Source of the DNA: an uncultured Chloroflexota bacterium
GTDB taxonomy: Bacteria > Chloroflexota > Dehalococcoidia > UBA3495
DNA: 11,189 bases
Reading direction: 5' to 3'
Assembly: GCA_913020235.1 (NCBI GenBank)
Contig: CAJWBT010000042.1
Location: 1 to 11,189, forward strand
A program made the translations under genes and the position numbers. Positions 1 through 6,776 of this stretch are shown one piece after another (position 1 is the first letter of the stretch; every line of letters starts with the position of its first letter). A model generated the notes under the pieces. That model made no database searches, was not told the origin of the DNA, and saw only the letters and a program-made list of their open reading frames with translations.

Positions 1-142
1 TTCCGCCCCGCTCCTCGTAAGGCGCCTTCTCAAGCACCAGGACCCGCGCCCCCTCCTCCCGGGCTGCCAAGGCGGCGCACATGGCGGCGTTCCCCGCCCC
101 CGCCACGATAACGTCGAAGCGCTCCTCGCCTCTCACGGCCAT
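1..142 (-). CDS. FAD-dependent oxidoreductase, TcuA / fumarate-reductase flavoprotein type (N-terminus only)
   Basis: Only the first 47 codons are in the window; the gene runs off the left edge. They encode a beta-alpha-beta dinucleotide-binding fold: a short beta strand (FDVIV), the glycine motif AGAGNAAMCAALAA at about residues 14-27, and a second strand (RVLVLEKAP) ending in the acidic residue that usually contacts the FAD ribose. The G-N-A-A-x-C-A-A-x-A-A-R-E pattern followed by EKAP and a GG-containing loop resembles tricarballylate dehydrogenase (TcuA) and related succinate dehydrogenase/fumarate reductase flavoproteins more than MerA-type disulfide reductases. The ATG at 142 has a strong ribosome binding site (AAGGAG, 5 nt before the start) and lies 12 nt after the stop of the MerB-like selenoprotein gene, so the two are probably one transcript. 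The substrate cannot be told from this fragment. Confidence 0.8.
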   Translation of the reverse strand, partial: MAVRGEERFDVIVAGAGNAAMCAALAAREEGARVLVLEKAPYEERGG

Positions 143-154
143 GGTGTCTCCTTC

Positions 155-799
155 CTAGAACTCTCCGGCGGCGCGGCGGGACATGTAAGCCAGGGCACCG
201 CGCTCCCGATGCCTCTCCGCGCTGAACCGCTCCACCCAATAAGCCAGCGGCTGAAGGGTCTCTTCAAAGGCAGGGTCGAACCCGGACCAGCTACGGGCGT
301 GCTCTTCCGACTGGAAGAGGTTCATGCCGGCTCAACGGGTGGGGCGGGTCTCGGGTGATCCGCCTACTTCGGCGTTGGTGTAACCCACTATCCCATTCGG
401 GCTGGCCGACACCACCTGCTCATCCCGCATCTCGATGGCGATGGGCTCACCGCAGTCCAGACACGGGGCATCTACACGGACAGTCTTCCCGGGAAACAGC
501 CAGCGGACCGCCAGCGCCTCGAACCCTCATTGGGCGAACCACTTCTGCTGGCCATCCACGGTGATGCGGTACTGGGTGGGCATGTTGTTGAATGGGGCAA
601 AGGAGACGATGTAGTCGGTTCCGGGGTGAAGCCAGGCTGGGATCCCGGAGTTTATCAGGTCGTGAAGCACCTGGCGCCCTTCCTCCAGCGGAAGCCCCAG
701 GCTGGCGGCTAGCTCCGTGTAGTGGGGCGCCCGGCCGGTATCCACGAATCGGCTCATGATGCCGTGAAAGGCCCTGTCAAGCATCGCCAGGTCCGCCAT
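155..799 (-). CDS. MerB-like organometal lyase family protein with two predicted selenocysteines (UGA at codons 91 and 156)
   Basis: A single frame of 214 codons runs from the ATG at 799 (strong AGGAGG site 5-6 nt upstream) to TAG at 157-155, interrupted only by TGA at 529-527 (codon 91) and 334-332 (codon 156). Residues 1-60 look like the winged-helix N-terminal part of alkylmercury lyases; the rest resembles the MerB catalytic domain. In MerB, Cys96, Asp99 and Cys159 cleave the carbon-mercury bond and hold the metal. Here codon 91 is TGA in the context KWFAQ-U-GFEAL, Glu94 takes the Asp99 position, and codon 156 is TGA before AGMNLFQSEEHA, like the Cys-x-x-MerB segment around Cys159. The spacing is 65 residues against 63 in MerB. 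The only cysteines are Cys113 and Cys116 (a CxxC near MerB Cys117). Each TGA has a SECIS-like hairpin after it. Other genes here stop at TGA, so the code is standard. Expected to act in the cytosol on an organometal or organometalloid substrate, not necessarily mercury. I recall a selenocysteine-containing MerB-like family named SaoL in database annotation but cannot check membership. Automated callers would report a 90-residue ORF or a pseudogene. Confidence 0.88.
296..334 (-). promoter_or_regulatory. Bacterial SECIS element for UGA codon 156
   Basis: After the TGA at 334-332 come 12 nt and then a perfect hairpin: CUCUUCC (319-313), loop AGUC (312-309), GGAAGAG (308-302). Below it, GGC (328-326) can pair with GCC (298-296) across an internal loop. 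The loop begins 19 nt after the UGA. This fits the known bacterial SECIS layout: a stem-loop inside the coding region just after UGA, with a small loop containing a conserved G recognised by SelB. The stem is also coding, so its perfect complementarity is notable. Folding was done by eye. Confidence 0.8.
491..529 (-). promoter_or_regulatory. Bacterial SECIS-like element for UGA codon 91
   Basis: After the TGA at 529-527 the RNA can form GGCG (512-509), loop GUC (508-506), CGCU (505-502), extended below by GCU/GGC-type pairs and, across bulges, by GGG (526-524) with CCC (493-491). The loop starts 18 nt after the UGA, nearly the same distance as in the second element, and shares the GUC loop core with it. 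The stem is less regular than at codon 156, so on its own it would be moderate evidence; the match to the other hairpin strengthens it. Confidence 0.6.
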
Positions 800-881
800 G
801 GTTTCCTCCTCTGCTCTGGAAGCAAGTGGGGTCCGTTGACATAATCCTTAGCGCACGCCTTCTCACCCGCCCACCGGCCGC

Positions 882-2492
882 CTAGTGCATATGCTGATGC
901 CCTGCTTCCGCGTCCTTGTTCTTTTCTTCGGTAACAAGTGACTCGGTAGTCAGGACCATGCTGGCGACGCTGGCCGCGTTCTGCAGGGCTATCCGGAGCA
1001 CTTTGGCCGGATCGATTATGCCTTTGGCCACCAGGTCGCCGTAGTTATTGCCCTGTGCGTCGAACCCAAAATTGGGGACCCGGCTCTCGCGCACCTGGTT
1101 CAGCACCACGGCCTCCTCTTGCCCGGCGTTGGAGGCGATTGTCCGCAGGGGCGCCACCAGGGCATGCTTGAGAATGTCTATGGCCGTGGCCGCGTCGCCC
1201 GTTAGATTGAGGCTGTCCAGTGCCGGCAGCGCGCGTACGTAGGCCACCCCGCCACCGGGGACCACGCCCTCCTCGACCGCAGCCTGGGTAGCGGCCAGGG
1301 CGTTTTCCACGCGTCGCTTGCGCTCCTTGAGTTCGGGCTCGGTGGCAGCCCCCACCTTGATAATCGCCACGCCCCCGGACAATTTGGCGAGGCGCTCTTG
1401 GAGTTTCTCCTTATCGTAGTCCGAGGTGGTCTCCTCGATCTGGACCTTGATCTGCTCCTTCCTCGCCTTGATCAGGTCCTGCGAGCCCCTACCTTCAATA
1501 ATCGTCGTCTTGTCTTTGGTGGATTCCACCCTTCTGGCCCGGCCCAGGTCGGCTACGGTAGCCGAGTCAAGCTTGCGGCCCTGCTCTTCAGAGATGATCT
1601 GGCCGCCGGTAAGTACGGCTATGTCCTCCAGCATGGCCTTGCGCCTATCCCCGAAGCCCGGGGCCTTGACCGCCACGCAATTCATCGTACCGCGGAGCTT
1701 GTTCACGACCAGGACGGCCAGAGCCTCCCCGTCCACATCTTCGCCGATGATCACCAGGTTTTTCGAAACTTGCAGGGTCTTCTCCAGCAGTGGCACAAGT
1801 TCGGCGACGGAAGAGATCTTCTTGTCGATGATCAGAATGAAGGGGTCTTCGATGTCAGTTTGCATACGCTCAGGGTTGGTGACGAAGTAGGGGCTGATGT
1901 AGCCTCGGTCGAAACTCATTCCATCGACGTATTCGGTTTCCGACTCGATACCCTTGCCTTCCTCGATGGTGATCACGCCATCTCCGCCGACGCGGTCGAT
2001 GGTATCCCCCAGGAGGTTCCCAATGTCTCGGTCGTTGGCCGAGATGGATGCTATCTGGGCCTTTTGGTCTCGCCCCTCCACGGTAATCGCGTTCTTCTTC
2101 AGCTCCGCCACCAGCACCTCCACCCCTTTGTCGATACCTCGCTTGAGGGCCATCGGGTCGGCCCCGGCGGTCACGTTCTTCATCCCTTCCCGGACGATGG
2201 CCTGGGTCAAGATGGCGGCCGTCGTGGTGCCGTCTCCGGCCGCATCACTGGTCTTCGAGGCGGCCTCTTTTATGAGCTGGGCCCCCATGTTCTGGAAGGG
2301 GTCAGGCAGGTCCACTTCCTTGGCGATAGCCACTCCGTCGTTGGTCACAACCGGAGCCCCCCACTTCTTCTCCAGGATTACGTTCAACCCTTTTGGGCCC
2401 AGTGTGAGCTTCACCGCGTTCGCCACGGCATCGATACCCTGCATCAACGCTCTTCGAGACTCTTCGTCGCGTGTTATCTGCTTTGCCGGCAT
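882..2492 (-). CDS. groL: Chaperonin GroEL (HSP60, 60-kDa subunit)
   Basis: The 536-residue protein is a full-length group I chaperonin, an ATP-driven double-ring folding machine in the cytosol working with GroES. Diagnostic segments are all present: the ATP-binding start [26 protein letters not shown], the phosphate loop [15 protein letters not shown], the apical-domain region [10 protein letters not shown] and later the intermediate-domain GGGVAYVRA and the ATP-pocket segment [20 protein letters not shown]. The start at 2492 (MPAKQI) is preferred: AGGAGG lies 10 nt before it, while the ATG three codons upstream at 2501 sits directly against that site. The C-terminus ends in EAGHQHMH instead of the Gly-Met repeat of E. 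coli GroEL; histidine-rich tails occur in other bacterial GroELs. It follows groES after 38 nt and is probably cotranscribed with it. The gap to the MerB-like gene is 82 nt, with no clear terminator hairpin plus T-run. Confidence 0.98.
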   Translation of the reverse strand: MPAKQITRDEESRRALMQGIDAVANAVKLTLGPKGLNVILEKKWGAPVVTNDGVAIAKEVDLPDPFQNMGAQLIKEAASKTSDAAGDGTTTAAILTQAIVREGMKNVTAGADPMALKRGIDKGVEVLVAELKKNAITVEGRDQKAQIASISANDRDIGNLLGDTIDRVGGDGVITIEEGKGIESETEYVDGMSFDRGYISPYFVTNPERMQTDIEDPFILIIDKKISSVAELVPLLEKTLQVSKNLVIIGEDVDGEALAVLVVNKLRGTMNCVAVKAPGFGDRRKAMLEDIAVLTGGQIISEEQGRKLDSATVADLGRARRVESTKDKTTIIEGRGSQDLIKARKEQIKVQIEETTSDYDKEKLQERLAKLSGGVAIIKVGAATEPELKERKRRVENALAATQAAVEEGVVPGGGVAYVRALPALDSLNLTGDAATAIDILKHALVAPLRTIASNAGQEEAVVLNQVRESRVPNFGFDAQGNNYGDLVAKGIIDPAKVLRIALQNAASVASMVLTTESLVTEEKNKDAEAGHQHMH

Positions 2493-2530
2493 TCTTCCCA
2501 TTCCTCCTGCGATCGATAAAACTATATAGC

Positions 2531-2842
2531 TCAGGAAATCTTAGCCAGCACGTCGTTGGCTCCGATGACCAAGAGTTCTTCGTCTTCCACTTGAATCTCG
2601 GTGCCCGCGTACTTGGAGTAGATAATCTTGTCGCCCACCGTGATTCCCACCGCCAGCCTCTTCCCTGTTTTCGAGTACCGGCCGGGACCGACCGCCACCA
2701 CTTCACCTTCCTGGGGCCGCTCTTGAGCCGAATCGGGCAAGAAGATGCCGCCCTTGGTCACGCCCTCCTGTTTTGCGGGCCGAACGACTAGCCGGTCGGC
2801 CATGGGTTTCAGCTGGGATACCGATGAAATACTGATGGTCAT
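2531..2842 (-). CDS. groS: Co-chaperonin GroES (HSP10)
   Basis: The 103-residue protein is the heptameric lid of the GroEL chamber. It has the typical order: an N-terminal strand around [12 protein letters not shown], the mobile loop that contacts GroEL ([19 protein letters not shown]), then [10 protein letters not shown], the [15 protein letters not shown] segment and the C-terminal [13 protein letters not shown]. It carries about ten extra residues before LKPMADR compared with the shortest family members. The ATG at 2842 is supported by GAGGAG 6-7 nt upstream; an in-frame ORF extends far beyond it but is non-homologous and runs antisense to the endonuclease gene. It is the first gene of the minus-strand operon, transcribed from the promoter at 2955-2983. 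Confidence 0.97.
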   Translation of the reverse strand: MTISISSVSQLKPMADRLVVRPAKQEGVTKGGIFLPDSAQERPQEGEVVAVGPGRYSKTGKRLAVGITVGDKIIYSKYAGTEIQVEDEELLVIGANDVLAKIS

Positions 2843-2866
2843 CGTCGACTCCTCACTGCTGGTCTC

Positions 2867-2907
2867 GCCCGCCCTGTCCCTTCCGATCGCCGGTCCAACG
2901 GGCGGGC
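2867..2907 (-). promoter_or_regulatory. GC-rich hairpin in the groES 5' leader
   Basis: The predicted leader of about 105 nt contains an 8-bp perfect inverted repeat, GCCCGCCC (2907-2900) and GGGCGGGC (2874-2867), with a 25-nt loop that can itself form a small CCG/CGG pair. It lies between the promoter and the ribosome binding site of groES without covering the latter. A role in mRNA stability or attenuation is possible but not shown. I found no CIRCE (HrcA) operator, TTAGCACTC-N9-GAGTGCTAA, in this leader. Confidence 0.4.
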
Positions 2908-2954
2908 CGCTGACAGTCCGGCTGCTCGGGCGCCGGCGCATTTCGCAGACATAC

Positions 2955-2983
2955 AGGATAATTGGGCCTGTCCCGGCGGTCAA
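2955..2983 (-). promoter_or_regulatory. Promoter of the groES-groEL operon
   Basis: On the minus strand, TTGACC (2983-2978) and TATCCT (2960-2955) are separated by exactly 17 nt, a good match to the housekeeping sigma-70 consensus. Transcription would start near 2948, giving a leader of about 105 nt before groES. The same -35 hexamer with the same spacing stands before coaE. Confidence 0.7.
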
Positions 2984-3037
2984 GTGATTCAGTGACACGC
3001 GGCCGAAAACCACCGCTTTCTGACACGAGGGCCGTGC

Positions 3038-3043
3038 TAGACT
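3038..3043 (+). promoter_or_regulatory. Possible -10 box of the EndoQ gene (leaderless transcript)
   Basis: TAGACT lies 6 nt before the ATG at 3050, and there is no convincing Shine-Dalgarno sequence between them. If it is the -10 element, the transcript would start at or next to the start codon. The -35 region (about 3015-3022, GCTTTCTG) matches consensus poorly, so this is a suggestion. Confidence 0.4.
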
Positions 3044-3049
3044 GGCTGC

Positions 3050-4300
3050 ATGGGCTACGCAGCCGACCTTCATCTTCACTCCCCTTACGCCTACGCCTGC
3101 AGCAAGAACCTGACTCTGGAAAACCTGTCCGCTTGGGCCAAGCTCAAGGGCATCGATCTGCTGGCCTGCGGCGATTTCACCCATCCGGTTTGGTACGGAG
3201 AGCTGCGCCGGAAGCTGACTCCCACCGGCTCCGGCCTTTACGGGTTCAAGGGCGTTCACTTCGTGCTGGGCACCGAGGTCTGCTGCATCTATCGACAAGG
3301 AGGCAGGTCTCGAAGGGTACACCTGCTGCTGTTCGCCCCGGATTTCGATACCGTGGACCGGCTCAACCTGGCCCTGGCAGCGGGGAAGAACAAGCTGGAA
3401 TCGAATGGCCGCCCTACCCTGAGCCTGTCGGCTCGCGATTTCACCGCCCTGGTCCTGGAGGTCAACCCCGACTGCATGGTCATCCCGGCCCACGTGTGGA
3501 CCCCCTGGTTCGGCGTGTTCGGCTCTAAATCGGGCTTCGATAGCCTTAAGGAGTGCTTCCAGGACCTGACCCCCAACATCCACGCCCTGGAGACGGGCCT
3601 ATCCAGCGACCCGGCCATGATGTGGCCCATCCGGGAGATGGACCAAAAGACCATCGTCTCTTTTTCCGACGCCCACTCCCTTCCGAAGTTGGGCCGGGAG
3701 CTAACGGTGTTCGAAGGCGAACTCTCCTACCGGGGCCTGTCCGAAGCTCTGGCAAACCAGCGGATCGCCTATACCGCGGAGTTTTACCCCCAGGAGGGCA
3801 AGTACCACTATGACGGTCACCGTAAGTGCGGGGTGCGTCAGTCTCCGGAGGATACCCGCCGCCTGGGCGGCCGGTGCCCCGTGTGCCGCCGTCCGTTGAC
3901 CCTCGGGGTGTTGAGCCGCGCTCAGAGGATGGCAGATGGCGGCCGGGAAACATCCACCGTCAGAGACGGATTCGTTCGGCATGAAGGAGCCCGCCCACCC
4001 TTCATCCGTTTGGTGCCTCTTCAGGAGATTATCGCCGAAACGCTGGGGCAGGGGACAGCCACCAAACGGGTGGGAGCCGAGTACCGGCGGATTTCCCAGG
4101 AGCTGGGCAGCGAGCTTCAGGTGCTAACCGGGGCGACAGCCGCGGACCTGGAGAGGGTGGCCGGAGAGCGGCTGGCCCAAGCAGTAATAAGGGCTCGGGC
4201 AGGCGATGTCCGGATCGACCCCGGATACGACGGGGTCTACGGAAGAGTTCGGGTCTGGCCGGACCCCCCGGCCGGCTCTCCAACCCTCGTCCAAAGTTGA
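3050..4300 (+). CDS. Endonuclease Q (EndoQ) family PHP-domain DNA repair nuclease
   Basis: The 416-residue protein matches EndoQ, which nicks DNA on the 5' side of deaminated bases (uracil, hypoxanthine, xanthine) and abasic sites. An N-terminal PHP metal-dependent nuclease domain begins with DLHLHS (residues 6-11), followed by GDFTHP, LGTEV, IPAHVWTPWFG and SFSDAHS, which supply the usual His/Asp/Glu metal ligands. After it comes the EndoQ-specific segment: EFYPQEGKYHYDGHRKCGV, with Cys260, then CPVC (Cys276 and Cys279) and RPLTLGVLSRAQRMAD. This is the characteristic zinc-binding region; His257 may also take part. The C-terminal part contains RPPFIRLVPLQEIIAE and the GTATKRV stretch typical of the family. 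Length is normal. The ATG at 3050 is the only start near the PHP motif and lacks a ribosome binding site. The gene is divergent from groES with a shared 207-nt spacer. EndoQ was first studied in archaea and is patchy in bacteria. Confidence 0.88.
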   Translation: MGYAADLHLHSPYAYACSKNLTLENLSAWAKLKGIDLLACGDFTHPVWYGELRRKLTPTGSGLYGFKGVHFVLGTEVCCIYRQGGRSRRVHLLLFAPDFDTVDRLNLALAAGKNKLESNGRPTLSLSARDFTALVLEVNPDCMVIPAHVWTPWFGVFGSKSGFDSLKECFQDLTPNIHALETGLSSDPAMMWPIREMDQKTIVSFSDAHSLPKLGRELTVFEGELSYRGLSEALANQRIAYTAEFYPQEGKYHYDGHRKCGVRQSPEDTRRLGGRCPVCRRPLTLGVLSRAQRMADGGRETSTVRDGFVRHEGARPPFIRLVPLQEIIAETLGQGTATKRVGAEYRRISQELGSELQVLTGATAADLERVAGERLAQAVIRARAGDVRIDPGYDGVYGRVRVWPDPPAGSPTLVQS

Positions 4301-4319
4301 AGGCCAAACGTGGCGCCAC

Positions 4320-4339
4320 TCCACCATGAACCTGGTGGA
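4320..4339 (+). terminator. Hairpin after the EndoQ gene, weak terminator candidate
   Basis: TCCACCA (4320-4326) and TGGTGGA (4333-4339) form a perfect 7-bp stem with a 6-nt loop, 19 nt after the EndoQ stop. No T-tract follows, so it is not a canonical intrinsic terminator; it may simply protect the 3' end. Confidence 0.3.
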
Positions 4340-4381
4340 CACGAATTGACCCCCACTCCAACTCTCCCCATTCACTAGGCT

Positions 4382-4517
4382 TTGCCTCAAAACTGTCATT
4401 CCGAGGAGCGAAGCGACGAGGAATCTGGTGCGGGGTTCCTCGGTGGCAGCCAAGACCCACCACCCCAGACCCCTCGCTTCACTCGGGGTGACATACTCCT
4501 GAGTGCTTTTGAGGCAA
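4382..4517. repeat. MITE-like palindromic element, about 136 bp
   Basis: The ends are a perfect 11-bp inverted repeat: TTGCCTCAAAA at 4382-4392 and TTTTGAGGCAA at 4507-4517. Just inside lies a second, imperfect inverted pair: the segment at 4394-4422, beginning TGTCATTCCGAGGAGCGAAG, and the segment at 4471-4493, ending CTCGGGGTGACA. The inner motif belongs to the widespread class of 'GTCATTC(C/T)GAG-CGAAGCGA-(G)GAATCT' dispersed intergenic repeats seen in many bacterial genomes, Chloroflexota included. It has no transposase and would be non-autonomous. A target-site duplication is not obvious. Confidence 0.6.
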
Positions 4518-4520
4518 GGT

Positions 4521-4564
4521 CCTTCGTAAGGGAGAGAGGGCCAGTTTCTTTCACCTTACGAAGG
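4521..4564. repeat. Perfect 11-bp inverted repeat
   Basis: CCTTCGTAAGG (4521-4531) is matched by CCTTACGAAGG (4554-4564), with a 22-nt purine- then pyrimidine-rich loop. It starts 3 nt after the MITE-like element and may be an outer part of it, a neighbouring repeat or a transcribed hairpin. No T-run follows on either strand. Confidence 0.5.
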
Positions 4565-4730
4565 GGGAAGGCCAGGATAGGGGTCTTCTCCAAAGCAGCA
4601 AACGAACCGCTCCCGGTACTAGTCCGCTATCCTCGAGGGGATAACCTGAGACCGCTACAACATACGGGTTATGCGGACGCATCTGCGGGCGAGGATGAGC
4701 GCCGGGTACTTGCCAGGGGGCTGGGGCCCG

Positions 4731-6755
4731 CTAGTCTATCAACAGCCTGAGGGCTTCCAAGGAGCCCGCGTCGTAAAAACCAGCCAGCACCCGCTGGCCG
4801 ACCAGCAAGTCGCCAAAACGGGGGTCCGGGTTCCCCCGGAGGTTTATCCGGACGGGGGTGGATTCCAGGACGAGCAGCCGCACCGGATCACCCCGGCGAG
4901 GGGCGATGGTGATGGCCGATAGGTTTTCGTCGACCTCGGTGATCTCCCCTCTTACCCGGAGAGCCTTGGGCGGCCCCAGCACCAGCCGCACCGCCTCGGT
5001 GGAGATTGGGTCGAAGGCGCCGGACAGGACCCGCTGGCCCGCCGCCAGGCCGCCGGCCGCCACGGGTTTTCCCTGGCTGACGATCTGGGTGTCGTCGGTG
5101 ACCAACAAGCTGACCAGTTCCAGCCAATTATTGGTCAGGGTCAACCGAGTCTCTCCTCCCGGCGCGAGGGCGACCCCCCGGATGGTGCCATGCACCCGCG
5201 CGCTACTGACCGACCTTAAGCTCAGCAGCACCAGGTCTCCCGCCGCGCCGCCACTGCCTTCAGGCCCTGCCCGGTATCGGGTATTGGGCCGGACCAGGTC
5301 GCCCAGACGGACCTGGCTGATGGTCACTCGGCGGCCGTCGCGCCGGATTACCATCTCCTCGGTATGGTTGAACGTCTGCAACCTGCCGGCGGGGGTGAGG
5401 ACGGAGACGTTGCCGGGCATGGTCTTGGGAATAAAGCTCTGGACCACTCCGGATACCGTTGCCTCGGAAGGTACGAGGTCATGGGTATCCAGCACAATTA
5501 TGGAGGATGACTCCAGGTCGAAGCTGACCGCCACACCGGCGTCCGCAAGGGTCGAGACCTCCACGGGATTACCGCCGGCCATTATTATGCTGTCCTCGGA
5601 AACGGCTAGCTCCATCGTCTTGCCGTCTACCGGGTCGCGCACCGTGACGGTGGGCGACCCGGCGCCCAGGTCAAGCCCGGTGACGGTGCCGGTTATCTCC
5701 CCCCGTTGGACTATGGACAGGAGCACGCCGGCGGGGCCGGCCCCCAGGGTCTCGGTCAGCAACACTCGGACCCGGCTGGCCGACCCGGTCTCGACTTCGT
5801 ACCGGACCGTTACTCGACTGGCCAGGTCCAGTTGATCGAACCGGCCCTGGCGCCCCGGAAACTCGATGCTGGTTTCACCGGTGATAGCTACCTCCACCGG
5901 CTCCAGGCCGGGGGGGCTGATCGTCACCTTCCGGCTCCGCCCGTCGATGGAGGTGATGATGCCTCTCGCCTCCGCCTTGGGCGTGCCGACGCCGGACCGG
6001 GAAAACACGGAGGCGTAGCTCCCGAGCACCGATTCCAGCTCCTGCCGGGCCCGGCCCCGAAGGGAAGGGGCCAGCTTTTGAGACGCATGCTCGAGGGTGG
6101 TCAGGTGGCGGGCGCTGTTCTCGGCCAGCCGCCGCTGCAAGGACGCCAGGTTGGTGGTTGCGTTGGACTGGTGAGCCCGGTCCAGGGCAGCCTCGATCCG
6201 CTTCAGGCTGTCGATGGCTCGGTCCAGTCCGGTAATCAACAGGCCCCCGGTGGGCAGGTCCTGCTCCACCACGGCGGTTACCAACTCACCCAGGCGGAGG
6301 CCCGGCATATCACTCAGGGCCGGGGCCGACAGATGGCCGCCCTCTTGGTCTTGGATGCCGATAGTGCCGTCGTCATCCAACGCGGTCACCACCCCCGTAA
6401 AGTGACCCGTCCGCACCGGCAGGGGAGTCCGGACCAGTATGTTCAGGGCCTGACCGCCGGAGGTCAAAACCGCCACCGATTCCCCAACGGCAATGGAATC
6501 CACCGTGGCCGTCTCCCAGCCCGGTATGCGGACGACAGTCCCCGGGTTGGCGGTTATTTCCACGGGTCCCGAAGCGGTATCCAGCGTGATGTCCGTCTCC
6601 CCGGCGACGGCCCTGGGATGGTCCGTTGACACCGCGGAAACCGTGCCGAATAGGCCCTGCTGGCCCGATTGCCGAAGGTTCCCGGCGGCAACCGCAGTGG
6701 GCGTCAGCCCCAGCAAAAGCCCGGTGTACAGCGCCAGAAGAGCTAGCTTCCGCAT
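4731..6755 (-). CDS. Exported protein of repeated DUF5666-like beta modules
   Basis: The 674-residue protein starts with a Sec signal peptide (MRK, hydrophobic core to residue 17, likely cleavage after AVA near residue 23). The rest is about seven related beta-rich modules of 60-80 residues, roughly at 36-105, 113-170, 265-335, 352-425, 433-515, 518-595 and 602-674. Each opens with G-x-(V/I)-(T/S)-x-(V/L/I), carries a TxTV/ITI strand, a 'threshold' strand with a GxPV or GxxV phrase, and ends with a LxxGxxV turn plus a final strand; this resembles DUF5666-type OB-like domains. A helical, charged segment at about 170-250 separates modules two and three. No membrane anchor or sorting signal is seen at the C-terminus, so it is periplasmic, secreted or surface-associated. 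The start at 6755 has AGAGGA about 9 nt upstream. The gene follows the lipoprotein gene after 21 nt and is probably cotranscribed. Function is unknown. Confidence 0.8.
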   Translation of the reverse strand: MRKLALLALYTGLLLGLTPTAVAAGNLRQSGQQGLFGTVSAVSTDHPRAVAGETDITLDTASGPVEITANPGTVVRIPGWETATVDSIAVGESVAVLTSGGQALNILVRTPLPVRTGHFTGVVTALDDDGTIGIQDQEGGHLSAPALSDMPGLRLGELVTAVVEQDLPTGGLLITGLDRAIDSLKRIEAALDRAHQSNATTNLASLQRRLAENSARHLTTLEHASQKLAPSLRGRARQELESVLGSYASVFSRSGVGTPKAEARGIITSIDGRSRKVTISPPGLEPVEVAITGETSIEFPGRQGRFDQLDLASRVTVRYEVETGSASRVRVLLTETLGAGPAGVLLSIVQRGEITGTVTGLDLGAGSPTVTVRDPVDGKTMELAVSEDSIIMAGGNPVEVSTLADAGVAVSFDLESSSIIVLDTHDLVPSEATVSGVVQSFIPKTMPGNVSVLTPAGRLQTFNHTEEMVIRRDGRRVTISQVRLGDLVRPNTRYRAGPEGSGGAAGDLVLLSLRSVSSARVHGTIRGVALAPGGETRLTLTNNWLELVSLLVTDDTQIVSQGKPVAAGGLAAGQRVLSGAFDPISTEAVRLVLGPPKALRVRGEITEVDENLSAITIAPRRGDPVRLLVLESTPVRINLRGNPDPRFGDLLVGQRVLAGFYDAGSLEALRLLID

Positions 6756-6776
6756 ACTTGGGTTTCCTCTACCGTG

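Larger units (their letters stand above)
4301..4730. other. Gene-free stretch with inverted repeats
   Basis: These 430 bases between two converging genes encode nothing I can support; open frames across them have no recognisable protein character and run through repeats. Contents in order are a small hairpin after the EndoQ gene, a MITE-like element, a second inverted repeat and about 165 bases (4565-4730) in which I see only weak local stems (for example TATCC/GGATA at about 4629-4645). No convincing rho-independent terminator with a T-run is visible for either flanking gene. Confidence 0.7.

Noticed and set aside
527..799. A 90-residue ORF ending at the first TGA, or a MerB-like pseudogene
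   Set aside because: The frame stays homologous through both TGAs with no other disruption, both TGAs sit at catalytic cysteine positions, and hairpins follow each of them.
155..799. UGA reassigned to an amino acid genome-wide
   Set aside because: groES, the EndoQ gene, the lipoprotein gene, rimI and the Nudix gene all end at TGA at the expected family length, so TGA is a normal stop here.
1398..2519. Long plus-strand ORF of 373 residues across groEL
   Set aside because: It is antisense to a clear GroEL and has no protein-family character; such shadows are common in GC-rich DNA.
2843..3583. Upstream extension of the groES frame to 350 residues
   Set aside because: The extra part passes through the groES promoter and runs antisense to the EndoQ gene; GroES begins normally at 2842 with its own ribosome binding site.
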